From the NCBI GenBank assembly GCA_020633125.1, contig JACKEH010000003.1, positions 124,001-188,000 of the forward strand: DNA of 64,000 nt, written 5' to 3'. The notes below the pieces were generated by a model. It had not been told where the DNA came from. It did not search any database and saw only the letters and a program-made list of their open reading frames with translations. Source of the DNA: Sandaracinus sp. (GTDB lineage Bacteria > Myxococcota_A > Polyangia > Polyangiales > Houyiibacteriaceae). This document shows, piece by piece, positions 50,992-59,963 of the stretch. Position 1 is the stretch's first letter, and each line of letters opens with the position of its first letter. The position numbers and the translations under genes are program-made.

Positions 50992-53235
50992 ATGGCGGGG
51001 CGCGTCGAACGATCGTGCGGGGAGACGAACGGGACACGACGAGTCGCGTGGTCGCTCGTGCTCCTCGCGGTGCTCGGGTGCGGCGCGAGCGCGACGCCGG
51101 TCCAGCTGCGGCGTGTCGTGCTCTACCAGAACGGCGTCGGCTATTTCGAGCGCGAGGGGCGCGTGGAGAACGGGCGCGTGGCGTTGCGCCTCGCCCCGCA
51201 CGAGGTCGACGACGTGCTCACGACGCTCACGGTCGTCGACCGCGGCGGCGACACCTCGACCTCGCCGTCGGCGGCGATTCCCTCGGGCGAGGACGACGCG
51301 CCGCGCACGTTGACGCTCGACCTCGGTGACCGACCGCGCGAGGTGCGGATCGCGTATTCGGCGCCGACGCCGGTGTGGCGCGCGACCTACCGCGTGGTGC
51401 TCGACGAAGGCGGCGAGCAAGCGCTGCTGCAGGCGTGGGCGGTCGTGCACAACGCGTCGCCGGAAGATTGGACCGACGTCGACCTCGCGCTCGCGACGAG
51501 CGCGCCCTTCGCGTACCGCGTCGATCTGCGCGATCGGCGTTTCTTCGAACGACCCGACGCGACCGGGCGTGGCGCCGGCGCTCCCAACCGGGGGCCCGTG
51601 GGCTCGATCGCGACGCGTGGTGGCTACGAGCACGCGAACGACGCGTGTCCGGGGGCGGAAGAAGATCGGGACGGCTTCGAGGACGACGACGGGTGCCCGG
51701 ATCCGGACAACGACCAAGACCGCATCCTCGACGTCGACGACCAATGCCCGAACGAGCCCGAGACCTACAACGGCGTCGAGGACGAAGACGGCTGTCCGGA
51801 TCGCGGGCGGGTGTTGCTCGAGCACTCGCAGATTCAAATTCTCGAGAAGATCTACTTCTCGCGCGAGGCGACGGAGACGCAGACGCGGCAGGTGCCGATC
51901 CTCGACGCGCTCGCGGCGACGTTGGTCCACAACCCGCAGATCACGCGTGTGCGAATCGACGGGCACGCGAGCGCGGACGAAGCGAACGGCTGGGCGCTTT
52001 CGGCCGAGCGGGCGGGCGCAGTGCGGGCGGCGTTGATCGCGCGTGGGGTCGCGGAAGAGCGGCTCGTCGCGCAGGCCTTCGGCCCCACGCAGCCCCTCGA
52101 CGCGCGCACGACCGAGGAAGCGTACGAGCGCAACCGGCGGGTCGAGTTTCAGATCGAAGAGCGCGACGAAGGCGACACCGGAGTGCGGGCCGGCGCGGTG
52201 GCGCAGCAGGCGGTGGCGGAGGTCGCGACGGATGCAGCGGGAGCGACGCGCTACGGGCTCGCACGTCGGGTGAGCGTGCCTGCGGGCGCGTCGGCGATGG
52301 TGACCGTGATGAGCGAGCGGGTTCCGGGTCGCGCCGTCCTGGTGTTCGATCCGCAAGCGGACGTCGAAGGCGCGGGACGTTTTCCGCTTCGGGCGGCGCA
52401 CCTGCGCAACACGGTCGGTGGAGACGCGGGCGTCGACCTGGTCGCTGGCCCGGTCACGCTCTTCGGCGGCGGGGAGCTGCTCGGCGAAGGCTTGCTCGAC
52501 GCGTTGCCGGCGGGTCGCAGCGTGATGCTGCCGTACGGCCTCGATCGCTCGACCACGGTCGAGGTGACGGGAGAAAACGAGGAGACCCCGAGCCGCGTGG
52601 TGGGCATCGCGCGGGGCGTGGTGCAGCTCGAGCGCATTCAATCGCGGCGCACCCGCTACGTGGTGACGGCGGGCGCGCGCGTGCCGGGGACGATGTTCTT
52701 GCGCTACCAGACGTCGGGTGGGTTCGAGCTCGTCGAAGCGCCGCCGGGGCACGAGCGGGTGGGCTCGACCTATTGGGTGCCACTGCCGCTGACCGCGTCG
52801 CGCACGAGCACGCTCGAGCTCGTCGCGCGGCGGCCGACACAGGTGTCGGTGGATCTGATGCGTGACTTCACGACCGACGTCGCGCCCTACGTGCAGGGCG
52901 GCGGGTTGCCGGACGCGGTCGCCCGTGGGCTCGCGGTCATCTTGGAGGCGCGGGTGGTCGTGGTGGAGCGCGAGGCACGCGAGCGAGCGGTGCGCGTGGA
53001 GCTCGGGGATCTCGGCCAGCGAAACGCCGAAGTGCGCGCGACGCTCGGGGCGCTGGAGGGTCGGCGCGACGCGGAAGGACGTCGGTTGCGCGCGGAGCTC
53101 TCGCAGCGTGTCGAGGAGGGGATTCGGCGCATGGAGGCGCTCGCGCAGGAGCTCTCGACGGTTCGGGCGGAGCGGGAAGCCGCCTTGGAGCGCTTGCGCG
53201 AGGCGGTGCGGGAGCCTCGGTGGTCGATGGAGTGA
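50992..53235 (+). CDS. DUF4139 protein with inserted TSP3/OmpA domain
   Basis: The 747-residue product has a hydrophobic N-terminal export/lipoprotein signal (LVLLAVLGCG). The DUF4139/DUF4140 N-terminal pattern (QLRRVVLYQNGVGYFEREG) and the core SAPTPVWRATYRVVLD...LQAWAVVHNASPEDWTDV follow. The core is then interrupted at about 190-410 by thrombospondin-3 repeats (DRDGFEDDDGCPDPDNDQD) and an OmpA-type peptidoglycan-binding domain (RIDGHASADEANGWALS...ERNRRVEFQI). DUF4139 resumes (RRVSVPAGASAMV, LVAGPVTLFGGGELLGEG). I infer an envelope protein tethered to peptidoglycan. GTG 50986 is an alternative start, 10 bases after a TACGCT box. Confidence 0.8.
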   Translation: MAGRVERSCGETNGTRRVAWSLVLLAVLGCGASATPVQLRRVVLYQNGVGYFEREGRVENGRVALRLAPHEVDDVLTTLTVVDRGGDTSTSPSAAIPSGEDDAPRTLTLDLGDRPREVRIAYSAPTPVWRATYRVVLDEGGEQALLQAWAVVHNASPEDWTDVDLALATSAPFAYRVDLRDRRFFERPDATGRGAGAPNRGPVGSIATRGGYEHANDACPGAEEDRDGFEDDDGCPDPDNDQDRILDVDDQCPNEPETYNGVEDEDGCPDRGRVLLEHSQIQILEKIYFSREATETQTRQVPILDALAATLVHNPQITRVRIDGHASADEANGWALSAERAGAVRAALIARGVAEERLVAQAFGPTQPLDARTTEEAYERNRRVEFQIEERDEGDTGVRAGAVAQQAVAEVATDAAGATRYGLARRVSVPAGASAMVTVMSERVPGRAVLVFDPQADVEGAGRFPLRAAHLRNTVGGDAGVDLVAGPVTLFGGGELLGEGLLDALPAGRSVMLPYGLDRSTTVEVTGENEETPSRVVGIARGVVQLERIQSRRTRYVVTAGARVPGTMFLRYQTSGGFELVEAPPGHERVGSTYWVPLPLTASRTSTLELVARRPTQVSVDLMRDFTTDVAPYVQGGGLPDAVARGLAVILEARVVVVEREARERAVRVELGDLGQRNAEVRATLGALEGRRDAEGRRLRAELSQRVEEGIRRMEALAQELSTVRAEREAALERLREAVREPRWSME

Positions 53236-53545
53236 GGGCGCGGAGTCGGAGTGGGTGTGGTTCTCATCCTGACTCGAGAACGGGCACCAGAACCGCGCTT
53301 CCCGCCCCAGAGACAGAGTCCGAGACGGCGTTTCGCGCCACCGCGTTTCGATGGCTCGCCCCCTGACGGCAGCCTCGCGCGCCTCCCTTCGTTCGCTCGC
53401 AGAAACGGCGTTTTCGCGGCCTCACGGCTTCGCCGACACCGCGCTTCGCGCCACGAACCTCCACGAGCCGTGTTTTCGCGTCCCATCCGAGGCCAAGACG
53501 GCGCTTCGCCGACTCGGGCTTCGCGCCTTGGGGCACTCTTCCGAG
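53236..53545. repeat. degenerate GCGCGAAGCGC-type tract
   Basis: Imperfect copies of a CGGCGTTTCGCG / CCGCGCTTCGCGCC word recur at about 53322, 53400, 53440 and 53499. AGACAGAGTCCGAGACGGCG near 53308 is the reverse complement of the element at 14293 and 40607. No gene. Confidence 0.45.
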
Positions 53546-54364
53546 GTGATCCTCTTGCTCGACGGTCCGGTCGGGACCGAGCTGCTCCGACGTGGGGTTT
53601 CGACGCCGCTTCCGGCATGGAGCGCCGACGCGATCGCCTCCGCCCCCGACGTGTTGGCCGCGATTCACGCGGACTACGCGGCGAGCGGCGCGCAGGTGCA
53701 CACGACGAATACCTTTCGGACGCGACCTCGGACGATGGGGGCAGCCTGGGAAGAAGCCGCGCGGCGAGCCGCGGCGATCGCTCGGAGCGCGGTGCCAGAG
53801 GGCCATCGGATCGCGGGCTCGATCGCGCCGATCGAGGATTGTTACCGACCCGACTTGTCGCCTGGGCGGGCGGCACGCCGTGAGCATCGCGCGCTCGCGC
53901 GCGTGCTGGCGGACGCCGGCGTCGACCTGCTGCTCTGCGAGACCTTTCCGCATGTCGACGAAGCCTGCGTGGCGGTCGAGGAAGCGGTCGCGACCGGGCT
54001 CCCGACGTGGGTTTCGCTCACGCCGGGCCCCGAGGCGGATCTGCTGACCCCGGGCGCCCTCGCGGAAGGGCTGGCGCGGGCGGTGGATGCGGGAGCCGTG
54101 GCGGTCCTGGTGAACTGCGTCCCCGCATCACGGGCGCGTGCGTACGTCGAGGCGATCGCGGATCGGGCGCTCGGCGTGCCGATCGGTGTCTACGCGAACG
54201 CGGGGCATGTCGACGAGGCCATGGGGTGGGCACACGTCGACGAGCCGGAGGCGGGCTCTCGGTACCTGACGCACGCGCGGGAATGGGTGGGCGCGGGCGC
54301 GACGATCGTCGGCGGGTGCTGTGGGACGGGCCCGGCGCACGTGCGGGCGCTCTTGGATCTCTGA
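53546..54364 (+). CDS. homocysteine S-methyltransferase family protein
   Basis: The 272-residue protein starts VILLLDGPVGTELLRRG. It has TNTFRTRP, LLCETFPHVDEACVAVEEA, and the zinc-ligand Cys motifs VNCVP and GGCCGTGP, as in the S-methylmethionine- or folate-dependent homocysteine methyltransferase fold. It should make methionine from homocysteine using a methyl donor such as S-methylmethionine. Start GTG 53546; longer frames run into repeats. The three zinc Cys (N-C, G-C-C) are all present. Confidence 0.85.
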   Translation: MILLLDGPVGTELLRRGVSTPLPAWSADAIASAPDVLAAIHADYAASGAQVHTTNTFRTRPRTMGAAWEEAARRAAAIARSAVPEGHRIAGSIAPIEDCYRPDLSPGRAARREHRALARVLADAGVDLLLCETFPHVDEACVAVEEAVATGLPTWVSLTPGPEADLLTPGALAEGLARAVDAGAVAVLVNCVPASRARAYVEAIADRALGVPIGVYANAGHVDEAMGWAHVDEPEAGSRYLTHAREWVGAGATIVGGCCGTGPAHVRALLDL

Positions 54365-54685
54365 GCACGGCCGCACGGTTCGGACCGCTCGGCGGCCGCC
54401 GCAACGTCTCGGGCGACGGTCACGCGCCGACCACCTCGTCGCTGACGCAACCTCTCGCTCCGCCTGGGCAACCTGCGACCACGTGCGACGGTCACGCGCC
54501 GACCACCTCGTCGCTGCCGCAACCTCTCGCTCCGCCTGGGCCACCCACGACCTCGTGCGACGGCCACGCGCCGACCAGTTCGTCGCTGACGCAACGTCTC
54601 GCTTCCTCTGGGCGACGGGTGACCGCCGGCGAGGGTCACGCCCCGCTACGCTCGCCGAATCAACGAACGAAAACGAGCACTTGGA
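54365..54685. repeat. tandem 72-base repeat, related to REP-like family
   Basis: Three copies start GCGACGGTCACGCGCCGACC or a near variant at 54413, 54485 and 54557, exactly 72 bases apart, each with TGACGCAACCTCTCGCT or a variant. The core is the reverse complement of the GAGGTTGCGTCA core of the other repeats. No spacers, so not CRISPR. Confidence 0.75.
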
Positions 54686-55936
54686 TCATCGCGGAGCAGC
54701 CAAGGCGTCGGCACGCTCGGCCGTCACCGGAACCGCGGCAGGCGGCGGGCCCCAACGCACGGTTTCCGCCGCGCCCGGCACGACGATGCGGTGGCGCGTC
54801 GGGTCGTCGACGCTCGCGACCACCACTCCGCGGCCACGCGCCACGTAGGCGAGCAAGCGGCAATCGGGGGAGAAGCTCGGGTCCTTGGCAGCCCAGCCTG
54901 GTGGCGAGACGACGCGGCGGTGGCCGCGGTCGACGTCCAGGAGCTCGACACGCATCGCGCCCCCGAGTCGCGTGTACGCGAGCAAAGTCCCGCGCGCCGA
55001 GGCGCAGAGGGTCGGGGTCTGCGTTTCGCCGGGCGCGGTCGCCGGGGTCACGGCGTCCAAGCCGCCTTCGGCGCGGAGCCGCGAGAGAAAGACCCGCGGG
55101 GTGCCGTCGCGGTCCGAGACGAAGGCCATGCGGCCCGCGGCGCAGCTCGGGCTGACGTCGATGCCGGCGTGCTCGGTCAGACGCCGCAAGGCGCTCCCGT
55201 CCGAGCGTGCCCACCACACCTCCGAGTCCCCCGAGCGTGAGGACGAGAGCACGAGTCCGTCGCCGCATCCGGCGATGCCCATGTCCGTGCCGCCGCTCTC
55301 CATCACCACGCCGCCCGCGGCGTGCTCGTGCGTGAGGAAGCTGCGGTGTGGCTCGAGCACCGACCACCAGAGCACGGGGCCGACGAAGCCGGGCAGCAGC
55401 GCGGTGTGACGCTCGCTCGAGACGCGGCGCGGGGCGAAGCCGTCCCATTCGGCGACCCAGATCTGCTTTCGTCGGCCCGGCTCGCGGCGGGCGAACGCGA
55501 GGCGACCTTCGAAGCTCGGTCGCTCGCCGGTGAGGCTGAGGACCAAGTCCGACGCGGCGGCGTGACCCAGCGCTCGAAGCTCCGCACCGCGATGCGAGAC
55601 GAAGACGGGCGGGGTTTGGTCGTCCCCGTCGACCTCGAGCGAGACCGCGAATCCCGTGCCTTGGGGGCGCACGTAGACCCGCACTTCGCGTCCACGACCC
55701 GGCCGGCCGACGTCGAGGGCGGGCACCCACGCCAGGTCGTTCTCGAGCAAGCTCCGAAGCTCGCGGACCGCCGACGACGGCTCCCCCGCCACGTGCAGGC
55801 CGACGCGAACGGCGGGGCGACGTGCGGCTCCGAAGGTCGGGCTGGCGGCTTCGGGCACGGGGGCTTGCGCATGACTGCCCGGTGCGAGGGCGGCGAGCAG
55901 GTAGAGGAGGCTCGCGAGCCGAAGGGCGCGAATCAT
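54686..55936 (-). CDS. TolB-like WD40/beta-propeller periplasmic protein
   Basis: The 416-residue product has a signal peptide (MIRALRLASLLYLLAALAPGSHA). An N-terminal alpha/beta part (VRVGLHVAGEPSSAVRELRSLLENDL) resembles the D1 domain of TolB. Propeller strands follow: RLAFARREPGRRKQIWVAEWDG, SSSRSGDSEVWWARSDGSALRRLTE, MAFVSDRDGTPRVFL and DPSFSPDCRLLAYVA. TolB works with Pal and the Tol complex in outer-membrane integrity. The gene lacks adjacent tolA/pal genes and the sequence is divergent, so it may be a distinct propeller protein. ATG 55936 gives the signal peptide directly. Confidence 0.7.
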   Translation of the reverse strand: MIRALRLASLLYLLAALAPGSHAQAPVPEAASPTFGAARRPAVRVGLHVAGEPSSAVRELRSLLENDLAWVPALDVGRPGRGREVRVYVRPQGTGFAVSLEVDGDDQTPPVFVSHRGAELRALGHAAASDLVLSLTGERPSFEGRLAFARREPGRRKQIWVAEWDGFAPRRVSSERHTALLPGFVGPVLWWSVLEPHRSFLTHEHAAGGVVMESGGTDMGIAGCGDGLVLSSSRSGDSEVWWARSDGSALRRLTEHAGIDVSPSCAAGRMAFVSDRDGTPRVFLSRLRAEGGLDAVTPATAPGETQTPTLCASARGTLLAYTRLGGAMRVELLDVDRGHRRVVSPPGWAAKDPSFSPDCRLLAYVARGRGVVVASVDDPTRHRIVVPGAAETVRWGPPPAAVPVTAERADALAAPR

Positions 55937-55998
55937 CGCGGGCAGCATGGCACGTGGGGAACGAAGAGGAACGCGGGGTGGCGGTTCGCGAGAGTGGT

Positions 55999-58035
55999 TC
56001 AAGCGCCGCGGGTTGGGGCCTCGGTGGTCTCGGTCGCTCGCGCCAGCGCGTCGTGGAGGGCGGTGAGGGTGAACGGCTTGGCGAGGAAGACTTCGTCGTG
56101 AGGCAGTTGCGACTCGTCGTAGCCGCTCATCAGCACGGCGGGCATCTGGGGATGTCGCGCGCGAATTCCGCGGAGCACTTCGACGCCGCCGAGGCCGGGC
56201 ATGGTCAGGTCCAACAACACGACGTCGAAGGGATGGGCTCCGGCGCGTTCGATCGCCTCTTCGCCGTCGGCCACGCCTTCGACCCGATGGCCTTCCATCT
56301 CGAGGGCGGTGCGCACCACCTCGCGAATGGCGTCGTCGTCGTCGAGCACCAACACGTGCAGCGCTCGGCGCTTCTCCCGCGCGATGGGTGCGGTCGGGGC
56401 CGGCAACGCCTCGTCGGTCCGGCGAAGCTGGATACGAAACGTGGTTCCGTGCCCGGGGCTGCTGGTGACCTCCAGGGTTCCTTCGTGGGTCGTCACGATG
56501 CCTCGCACCGCGGCGAGGCCGAGCCCGCGACCCGTCGTCTTCGTGGTGAAGAAGGGATCGAAGATGCGGGCACGGGTCGCTTCGTCCATGCCGGGGCCGT
56601 CGTCTTCGACCTCGAGCCGGATGGCGTCGCCTTCCGCCCCCGCGCGCACGCTCACGCGGCCGCGTGCACCCACGGCTTCGACGGCGTTGAGGACCAGGTT
56701 GAGGACGACCTGTTGCAGTTGGGAGACCTCGCCCCAGACCGCGGGGAGATCGTCGGGCAGGTCCACGTCGAGCGAGACTTGGGCGGGAAGGGACGACGCG
56801 ACGAGTCGGCGCACGTCGCGCACGACGTCGCCGAGGGACACGGGGCCGAGGGGCGCGGGCGCACGACCAGCGTAGGCGAGCAGTTGCCGGCACAGGTCCG
56901 CCGCGCGGCTCACCGCGTGGTCGATCTCGGCGAGCATGACCGTGTCGTGGGCGGGTCGCTTCGTTTGCGCGAGCAGCTCGGCGTTCACGCGAACCGCGGC
57001 GAGGATGTTGTTGAAGTCGTGGGCGACGCCGCTGGCGAGCAGGCCGAGGCCTTCGAGGCGTTGCGTGTCGCGCATGCGGACGTCGAGGTCGTGTTGCGCT
57101 TTCTCGGCGGCCAAACGCTCGCCCTCGGCGCGGTCCCGTTCGGCCACGGCGGCGGCGAGGATCGAAGCCACGGTGCCCATCGTCGCGGCGTAGGCCCAGA
57201 GCACCAGCATGCGGAGGTCGGCTTCGAAGCCTGCGAAAGGGCCGCCGCCTTTGGCCGTGCCGACGACGGAAACGACCGCGACCACGACCCCGGCGAGCAT
57301 CGCGCCGCGGGGGCCGAGCGAGAGACCCGCCCAAACGACGAAGGGGAAGGGGAGGAAGGTCAGCAGCAGCGAGAGCTCGTTGCGGGTGAGACCTCCGAAG
57401 GCGCATCCCGTCGAGAGCGCGGCCGCGCCGAGGATCAACCAGGCCGCGGGGCGGCGCGCGAGGCGGGCCCAGGTTTCGGGACCGTGGCTCGCCAACAGCA
57501 CGAGAGGCGTGACGACGAGCGCGCCGCCGACGTTGCCGAGCCACCAGGTCAGCGCGACCGAACCGACCAGGGCCGCAGGAATGTTGTCGGAGGCACGAAG
57601 CGCTCCGACGCCGAAGGCCGCGCTCACGCCGGACGCGACGAAGGCGACGCCGAGCAGCGTCAGCACGTGATGTCGGGTGTCGAAGGCCGGGGTGACGCCG
57701 AGGCGGTGGAGGAGGAACGCGCCCAGCGAAGCTTCGAGCATGTTGCCGAGGCCGATGGAGAGCCCGACGACGAGCGGCGTGCCGATGGAGAGGTTGACGA
57801 TGCAGGCGCCGACGAAGATCGCGGGCGCGAAGCGGGGGCCGAGAAGCAGGAGGGCCGCGATGGCGAGGCCGGTCGGCGGCCAGAAGAGCGTCGCGTTGTC
57901 TTGCTCGTGGGCGAGCGCGAGACCGATGCGGCCGCTGACGACGTAGAGCACGACGAGGGCGGTCGCTCGGGCGAGGTCGGGGAGGATCGAGGCGCTCCGT
58001 TCGGGGCGCGCGCTCGACTGCACCTCGGATCGCAT
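55999..58035 (-). CDS. MASE1-domain hybrid sensor histidine kinase
   Basis: The 678-residue protein has an N-terminal MASE1 membrane sensor (about 20-290; LFWPPTGLAIAALLLLGPRFAP). A HisKA box follows (GLLASGVAHDFNNILAAVRV, His about 338), then HATPase motifs N (NLVLNAVEA), G1 (DDGPGMDE), F/G2 (GRGLGLAAVRGIV). The C-terminal receiver domain (about 560-670) has the phospho-acceptor Asp in VVLLDLTMPG and Lys in FLAKPF. The signal sensed is unknown. TAGACT precedes the ATG by 9 bases. Its own receiver indicates a multi-step phosphorelay; no separate regulator gene is adjacent. Confidence 0.9.
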   Translation of the reverse strand: MRSEVQSSARPERSASILPDLARATALVVLYVVSGRIGLALAHEQDNATLFWPPTGLAIAALLLLGPRFAPAIFVGACIVNLSIGTPLVVGLSIGLGNMLEASLGAFLLHRLGVTPAFDTRHHVLTLLGVAFVASGVSAAFGVGALRASDNIPAALVGSVALTWWLGNVGGALVVTPLVLLASHGPETWARLARRPAAWLILGAAALSTGCAFGGLTRNELSLLLTFLPFPFVVWAGLSLGPRGAMLAGVVVAVVSVVGTAKGGGPFAGFEADLRMLVLWAYAATMGTVASILAAAVAERDRAEGERLAAEKAQHDLDVRMRDTQRLEGLGLLASGVAHDFNNILAAVRVNAELLAQTKRPAHDTVMLAEIDHAVSRAADLCRQLLAYAGRAPAPLGPVSLGDVVRDVRRLVASSLPAQVSLDVDLPDDLPAVWGEVSQLQQVVLNLVLNAVEAVGARGRVSVRAGAEGDAIRLEVEDDGPGMDEATRARIFDPFFTTKTTGRGLGLAAVRGIVTTHEGTLEVTSSPGHGTTFRIQLRRTDEALPAPTAPIAREKRRALHVLVLDDDDAIREVVRTALEMEGHRVEGVADGEEAIERAGAHPFDVVLLDLTMPGLGGVEVLRGIRARHPQMPAVLMSGYDESQLPHDEVFLAKPFTLTALHDALARATETTEAPTRGA

Positions 58036-58044
58036 GACGCGCAG

Positions 58045-58050
58045 AGTCTA
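58045..58050 (-). promoter_or_regulatory. -10 box (leaderless start at 58035)
   Basis: Minus strand TAGACT, then CTGCGCGTC (9 bases), then ATG 58035; no Shine-Dalgarno. Confidence 0.55.
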
Positions 58051-58113
58051 CGCGCATCGCGAGAAAGCGGGGCCGGGGAAGCACGGGCACGCGACGAATC
58101 GCCGCGTTGACGG

Positions 58114-58452
58114 ATGCGTCTCGTGCCTCAGGGTTCGTGGATGCGGGCGATGTTGTTCGTGGCGTGGATGCTGATGGCGCCGCGCCTCGTGGGAGCGCAG
58201 GCGGCGCCGTCGATGGACGCGCGGGCGCCGCGGTACACGACGCGTGGTGTGATCGAGGAGCTGCGACCGGAGCGGCGGCAGATCGTGATTCGGCACGAGG
58301 CGGTGCCGGGGTACATGCCGGCGATGACGATGCCGTTCTCCGTGGAGGACGCCTCGCTTTTCGAAGGGCTCGCCGCGCAGCAGCGGGTGGAGTTCACGTT
58401 CTCCGTCGAGGGACGTGGGCGACACGTGGTTCGCGCGATTCGCCGGCGTTGA
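58114..58452 (+). CDS. CusF-like periplasmic copper-binding protein
   Basis: The 112-residue product starts with an N-terminal signal sequence (MLFVAWMLMAPRLVGAQ, about 13-29; MRAMLFV at 58141 is an alternative start). It then matches the CusF_Ec/copper-binding domain: TTRGVIEELRPERRQIVIRHEAVPGYMPAMTMPFSVED, with the Met/His cluster (H...YMPAMTMPF) that binds Cu(I). It may hand copper to an efflux system; the CopA gene is far away, at 3670. It is divergent from the histidine kinase at 55999. Confidence 0.82.
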   Translation: MRLVPQGSWMRAMLFVAWMLMAPRLVGAQAAPSMDARAPRYTTRGVIEELRPERRQIVIRHEAVPGYMPAMTMPFSVEDASLFEGLAAQQRVEFTFSVEGRGRHVVRAIRRR

Positions 58453-58464
58453 CGTCGGTGCGTT

Positions 58465-59655
58465 TCAGTCGCGCACGTTCACGTAGGTCGTCGGTTCGTC
58501 CTCGCGTGGGAAGATTGCGGTCCAACCCGGAGGTACGGCGGGCTCGCTGAGCTCGTAGAGCGCGCGGGCGTCGCGGGGGGCGAGGTTCACGCAACCGTGG
58601 CTGCGACGACGGCCGAAGTCGTCGTGCCAGAAGGCGGCGTGTAGGCCGTTGGAGCCTTCGAAGTATTGGACCCAGGGGACGCGTTCGATGGCGTAGTTGT
58701 GCTCGGCGTCGACGCGTTCGAGGTCGTCCATGTCGCTGTACGCGAGCTTGACCCACGTGCGGTGTAGTCCGGGAGGGGTCGCGGTGCGGCCGGCGCGACC
58801 GGTGCTGACGAGCGTCGCGTAGAGTGCTCGGGCGCCGCGGGAGAAGACGAGGACTTGCTCGCGAACGTCGATGTCGATCCACGTACCGTCGGTGGGGACT
58901 CCGTCTGGGGGCTCGGTGGGGCGCCAGGCGTGCAGGTTGCGCGTGCGTACCCAGGAGCCGTCGGTCAGCTCGGTCCAGCCTCGATCGGTGCGGCGCGTGC
59001 GGACGACCTCTCGGTGGCCGGCGCGCCGTACGACGCGGCCTCCGCGCCGGTCGTGCAGGGTGGCACCGCCGCGTCGCACCCAGGCGACGTCCATCGTGCC
59101 TTCGAGGGGCACACCCACGAAGTCGCTGCCGCGGGCCATGCGGAGGGAGTCCGCCTCGACGTAGAGACCGCGAAGCGTGCGGGCCCAACGCGTTCCGCCG
59201 TGCCGCTCGAAGCCGGTGACGACGATGCCGAAGCCTTCGCCGAGGGCTGCGTAGTAGTCGTCGGTGTACGCGTCGCGGGGATGGGTGAAGGTGCGAGTGC
59301 CGTCGAACGCGACGAACGCGTAGTCGTAGGGCAGGTGGTGGCCTTCGGCGACGGTCGGGACGGTCGGGCGTTCGGGGGCTGCGCGGACCACCTCGACGTG
59401 ATGGCCGCAAACCCAGGCCGCGTCGTCGATGGCGAACCAATCGGTCGGGCAGCCTTCGCCTGCCACTCGCGCGCGAAAAGGGAAGCGGGCGCCGAGGGCG
59501 AGGGTGCCTCGACGTGGGGCGTCGGCACGCGGCGCGAGGTAGACGGCGGCGTCGGCGTGGCGCACCTCGATCGTCTGCACGACTCGGGGTTGAGCGTTGG
59601 TTCCGAGGGTGGCGGCGAGGGCGGCGAGGGCGAGGGCGAGCGCGAGCGGCCGCAT
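58465..59655 (-). CDS. L,D-transpeptidase (YkuD) with signal peptide
   Basis: The 396-residue product has a signal peptide (MRPLALALALAALAATLG). An SH3-like/other beta part follows (about 30-265), then the YkuD catalytic domain with H-x-S-H-G-C motif RRRSHGCVNLAPRDARALYEL near residue 353 (catalytic Cys). These enzymes link peptidoglycan stems through 3-3 cross-links or attach proteins. TACCCT lies 7 bases upstream of the ATG. Convergent with the CusF-like gene, 12 bases away. Confidence 0.88.
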   Translation of the reverse strand: MRPLALALALAALAATLGTNAQPRVVQTIEVRHADAAVYLAPRADAPRRGTLALGARFPFRARVAGEGCPTDWFAIDDAAWVCGHHVEVVRAAPERPTVPTVAEGHHLPYDYAFVAFDGTRTFTHPRDAYTDDYYAALGEGFGIVVTGFERHGGTRWARTLRGLYVEADSLRMARGSDFVGVPLEGTMDVAWVRRGGATLHDRRGGRVVRRAGHREVVRTRRTDRGWTELTDGSWVRTRNLHAWRPTEPPDGVPTDGTWIDIDVREQVLVFSRGARALYATLVSTGRAGRTATPPGLHRTWVKLAYSDMDDLERVDAEHNYAIERVPWVQYFEGSNGLHAAFWHDDFGRRRSHGCVNLAPRDARALYELSEPAVPPGWTAIFPREDEPTTYVNVRD

Positions 59656-59662
59656 CGCGATG

Positions 59663-59668
59663 AGGGTA
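59663..59668 (-). promoter_or_regulatory. -10 box (leaderless start at 59655)
   Basis: Minus strand TACCCT, then CATCGCG (7 bases), then ATG 59655. TTCGCG lies 18 bases upstream as a possible -35. Confidence 0.55.
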
Positions 59669-59942
59669 GCTCGGGTGACGCGAGTTCGCGAAGAAGCCAC
59701 GTGCCATCCACCCGCGGCCCGCCGCAACGTCGGGAAGAACGTGGACGCGCAGCGCCCGCACGTTCGGCGACCGCAGTCGGTGCGCAAGTGCCCACATCAC
59801 CCCGCGCAACTCGCTCACGAAGCCACGCTGGCCAGCACGGACCGAGTGTGACGGCACCACACGCGGGTCGAAGCCCCCAAAACCCCGACCTCGAGACGCA
59901 CCTCCGCCTCACGCCGCGCGCTCACGCGACGTTCCGCTCGGA

Positions 59943-59959
59943 TTGCGCCCACGGCGCAA
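59943..59959 (-). terminator. hairpin after RAYT gene
   Basis: TTGCGCC-CAC-GGCGCAA, 7-base perfect stem, 3-base loop, just after the transposase stop. It may act as a terminator or as an element end. Confidence 0.45.
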
Positions 59960-59963
59960 GGGC

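Larger units (their letters stand above)
59656..59963. other. intergenic region beside the RAYT gene
   Basis: Contains TTGCGCC-CAC-GGCGCAA (59943-59959), a perfect 7-base hairpin 4 bases past the transposase stop. No gene or clear repeat copy is seen elsewhere in it. Confidence 0.5.

Noticed and set aside
54413..54628. CRISPR-like direct repeats (72-base units)
   Set aside because: Units follow each other without unique spacers; they share the TGACGCAACCTC core with dispersed repeats, so not a CRISPR array.
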